From an uncultured Selenomonadales bacterium (GTDB lineage: Bacteria; Bacillota; Negativicutes; Selenomonadales; Selenomonadaceae), in NCBI GenBank assembly GCA_937877545.1, contig CALFJE010000104.1, forward strand, positions 1 to 41,368: a DNA stretch of 41,368 nt, written 5' to 3'. Position numbers and translations under genes: made by a program. Numbering within the stretch: the first letter of the stretch is position 1; every line of letters begins with the position of its first letter. Shown in pieces: positions 40,391 through 41,368 of the stretch. The notes under the pieces were generated by a model that was given only the letters and a program-made list of their open reading frames with translations, searched no databases and had not been told where the DNA came from.

Positions 40391-41368
40391 TTACACTACA
40401 ATATTCGCCAAAGCCATGCCGACCGCCACGCTCACGATACACGTTATCAAGCCGGGGATTTGGAAGCTGTGATTAAAGACAAACTTGCCGATACGGGTTG
40501 TGCCCGTCCTGTCGAAGGCGATACCCGCCAAAATCGTCGCGTAAATCGGAACCAGAAAATATCCGTTGACGGCGGGGAACATGCCAATCATAGCGGGCGG
40601 CGTAATGCCCAGCGTAATGCCGAGCGGAGCCAACGCGCCGATAGTTCCCGCCTGACTTAGGATAACGGCGGACAGCAGGAACAGGATAATCGCGAAGACC
40701 CACGGGTAAGCGGCAATCATATCAGCCGCGCCCGACTTGATAAAATCGATATTGTTGCGCGTCAAAGTGTCGCCCGCCCACGTCAAGCCGAAAATGCAAT
40801 AGACGCCCATTAAGCCGTTGCGGAAAACGGACTGCTCGATAATGGAGCTGACCTTCACGCCGCACGTGATAATCATAATGCCCGCCATAGCCATCATAAC
40901 CATTTCAATGCACATGGTCATTGTAAAGGAAACCATTTTATCGCCGAGCATAGCCGAGGGGCGAAGTTCGGGGAAAATGCCGAAGACGACGACGATAACG
41001 GTCGCGAGGAGGTAAATCCAGACGGCGCGTTTGGTAGCGGCGGAGAATTCCTTAGCGGCGGCGATTTGAGCCTTTTCGTTAATGGGAGCCGCTTCGCCGC
41101 GTTTGACACGTTCGAGATATTCTGGGTCGACGGCTAAATCTTTGCCCATGCGAGCCGCGTACAAGGAACCGCAAATCACGCCGATTAAAGTTGACGGAAT
41201 GCAGACCATAAGAATATCAATCAGCGTGACGCCGGCGGGAGCCAACAGCCCGACCAGCGCGACGGTAGCCGCCGATATTGGGCAGGCGGTTATGGCTTGC
41301 TGAGAGGCGATAACCGACATGGAAACGGGACGTTCGGGACGGACGCCCGCCTCACGCGCAACCTCGGC
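40391..41368 (-). CDS. dcuB: anaerobic C4-dicarboxylate transporter, Dcu type, 5' partial
   Basis: The frame runs off the right edge; an internal Met at 41320 is not the true start, because EAGVRPERPVSMSV continues upstream in the family's normal fashion. Eight or more hydrophobic helices; motifs SQQAITACPISAATVAL and TGTTRIGKFVFNHSFQIPGLI. DcuA/DcuB carriers exchange or import fumarate, malate, aspartate and succinate. DcuA versus DcuB cannot be decided. In operon order it precedes aspA. Confidence 0.9.
   Translation of the reverse strand, partial: AEVAREAGVRPERPVSMSVIASQQAITACPISAATVALVGLLAPAGVTLIDILMVCIPSTLIGVICGSLYAARMGKDLAVDPEYLERVKRGEAAPINEKAQIAAAKEFSAATKRAVWIYLLATVIVVVFGIFPELRPSAMLGDKMVSFTMTMCIEMVMMAMAGIMIITCGVKVSSIIEQSVFRNGLMGVYCIFGLTWAGDTLTRNNIDFIKSGAADMIAAYPWVFAIILFLLSAVILSQAGTIGALAPLGITLGITPPAMIGMFPAVNGYFLVPIYATILAGIAFDRTGTTRIGKFVFNHSFQIPGLITCIVSVAVGMALANIVV

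Noticed and set aside
38951..40660. 569-codon plus-strand open frame opposite aspA
   Set aside because: Antisense to a complete aspartase; no RBS or recognisable domain.
1..41368. CRISPR array, tRNA, rRNA or insertion sequence
   Set aside because: No regularly spaced direct repeats, cloverleaf, rRNA stretch, transposase or integrase motif was seen on either strand.

Overview
The window reads as part of a chromosome from a strictly anaerobic diderm Firmicute, most likely a member of the Negativicutes (Selenomonas/Veillonella relatives). It combines lipid A/Kdo genes (WaaA-LpxK) with Firmicute-type genes (YitT/DUF2179, SufU, a gap-pgk-tpiA-gpmI cluster), strong GGAGG ribosome binding sites, many TTG/GTG starts and sigma70-type promoters, several with TGn-extended -10 boxes. 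A Dcu-type C4-dicarboxylate carrier next to aspartase suits fumarate-linked anaerobic metabolism. The taxonomic call is inference from gene content only.

Layout. 1-2365 (+): end of a WaaA-LpxK fusion, then YitT. 2366-4656 (+): a decayed peptide-natural-product (RiPP-like) locus with an intact 43-codon precursor-like gene, a fragmented radical SAM/SPASM maturase and a fragmented ABC exporter. 4745-6983: trpS and a lipoprotein with glucosaminidase and TPR regions. 7001-8003: a CatB-like acetyltransferase broken at a G7 tract. 8015-14197: a four-gene operon of NurA-like nuclease, HerA-like translocase with an altered P-loop, GHKL (Hsp90-fold) ATPase and cobalamin-type radical SAM protein. This is the best candidate here for an undescribed system. 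14210-15370: class I/II aminotransferase. 15371-16310: gene remnants bounded by two related terminators.

16311-25284 is on the minus strand: sufC-sufB, a SYLF-domain protein, a fucosyltransferase-like enzyme containing an 11-C tract, and gpmI, a coiled-coil membrane protein, tpiA, pgk and gap behind a strong promoter. 25473-27801 (+): two tandem GT2 glycosyltransferases. 27839-32420 (-): sufD, a PD-(D/E)XK protein, sufS, sufU and prfA, overlapping head to tail. The Suf machinery is therefore split into two blocks. 32508-33442 (-): metQ with a duplicated 3'-end scar. 33558-38924 (+): a sirtuin, a multi-pass DUF6056-like membrane protein, a HIT protein and a 947-residue acyltransferase/CapA/SGNH fusion, all tightly spaced. 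38972-41368 (-): aspA and a partial dcu transporter gene.

Two signals are not gene-level. First, the 11-mer CCGCGCAGATT (either strand) occurs at least 15 times, against about 0.02-0.04 expected, in several codon registers, which resembles an uptake or recombination sequence. Second, G/C homopolymers interrupt or sit inside surface-polysaccharide genes and the GHKL ATPase gene, suggesting phase variation or, alternatively, consensus errors. No tRNA, rRNA, CRISPR array, transposase or integrase was seen.
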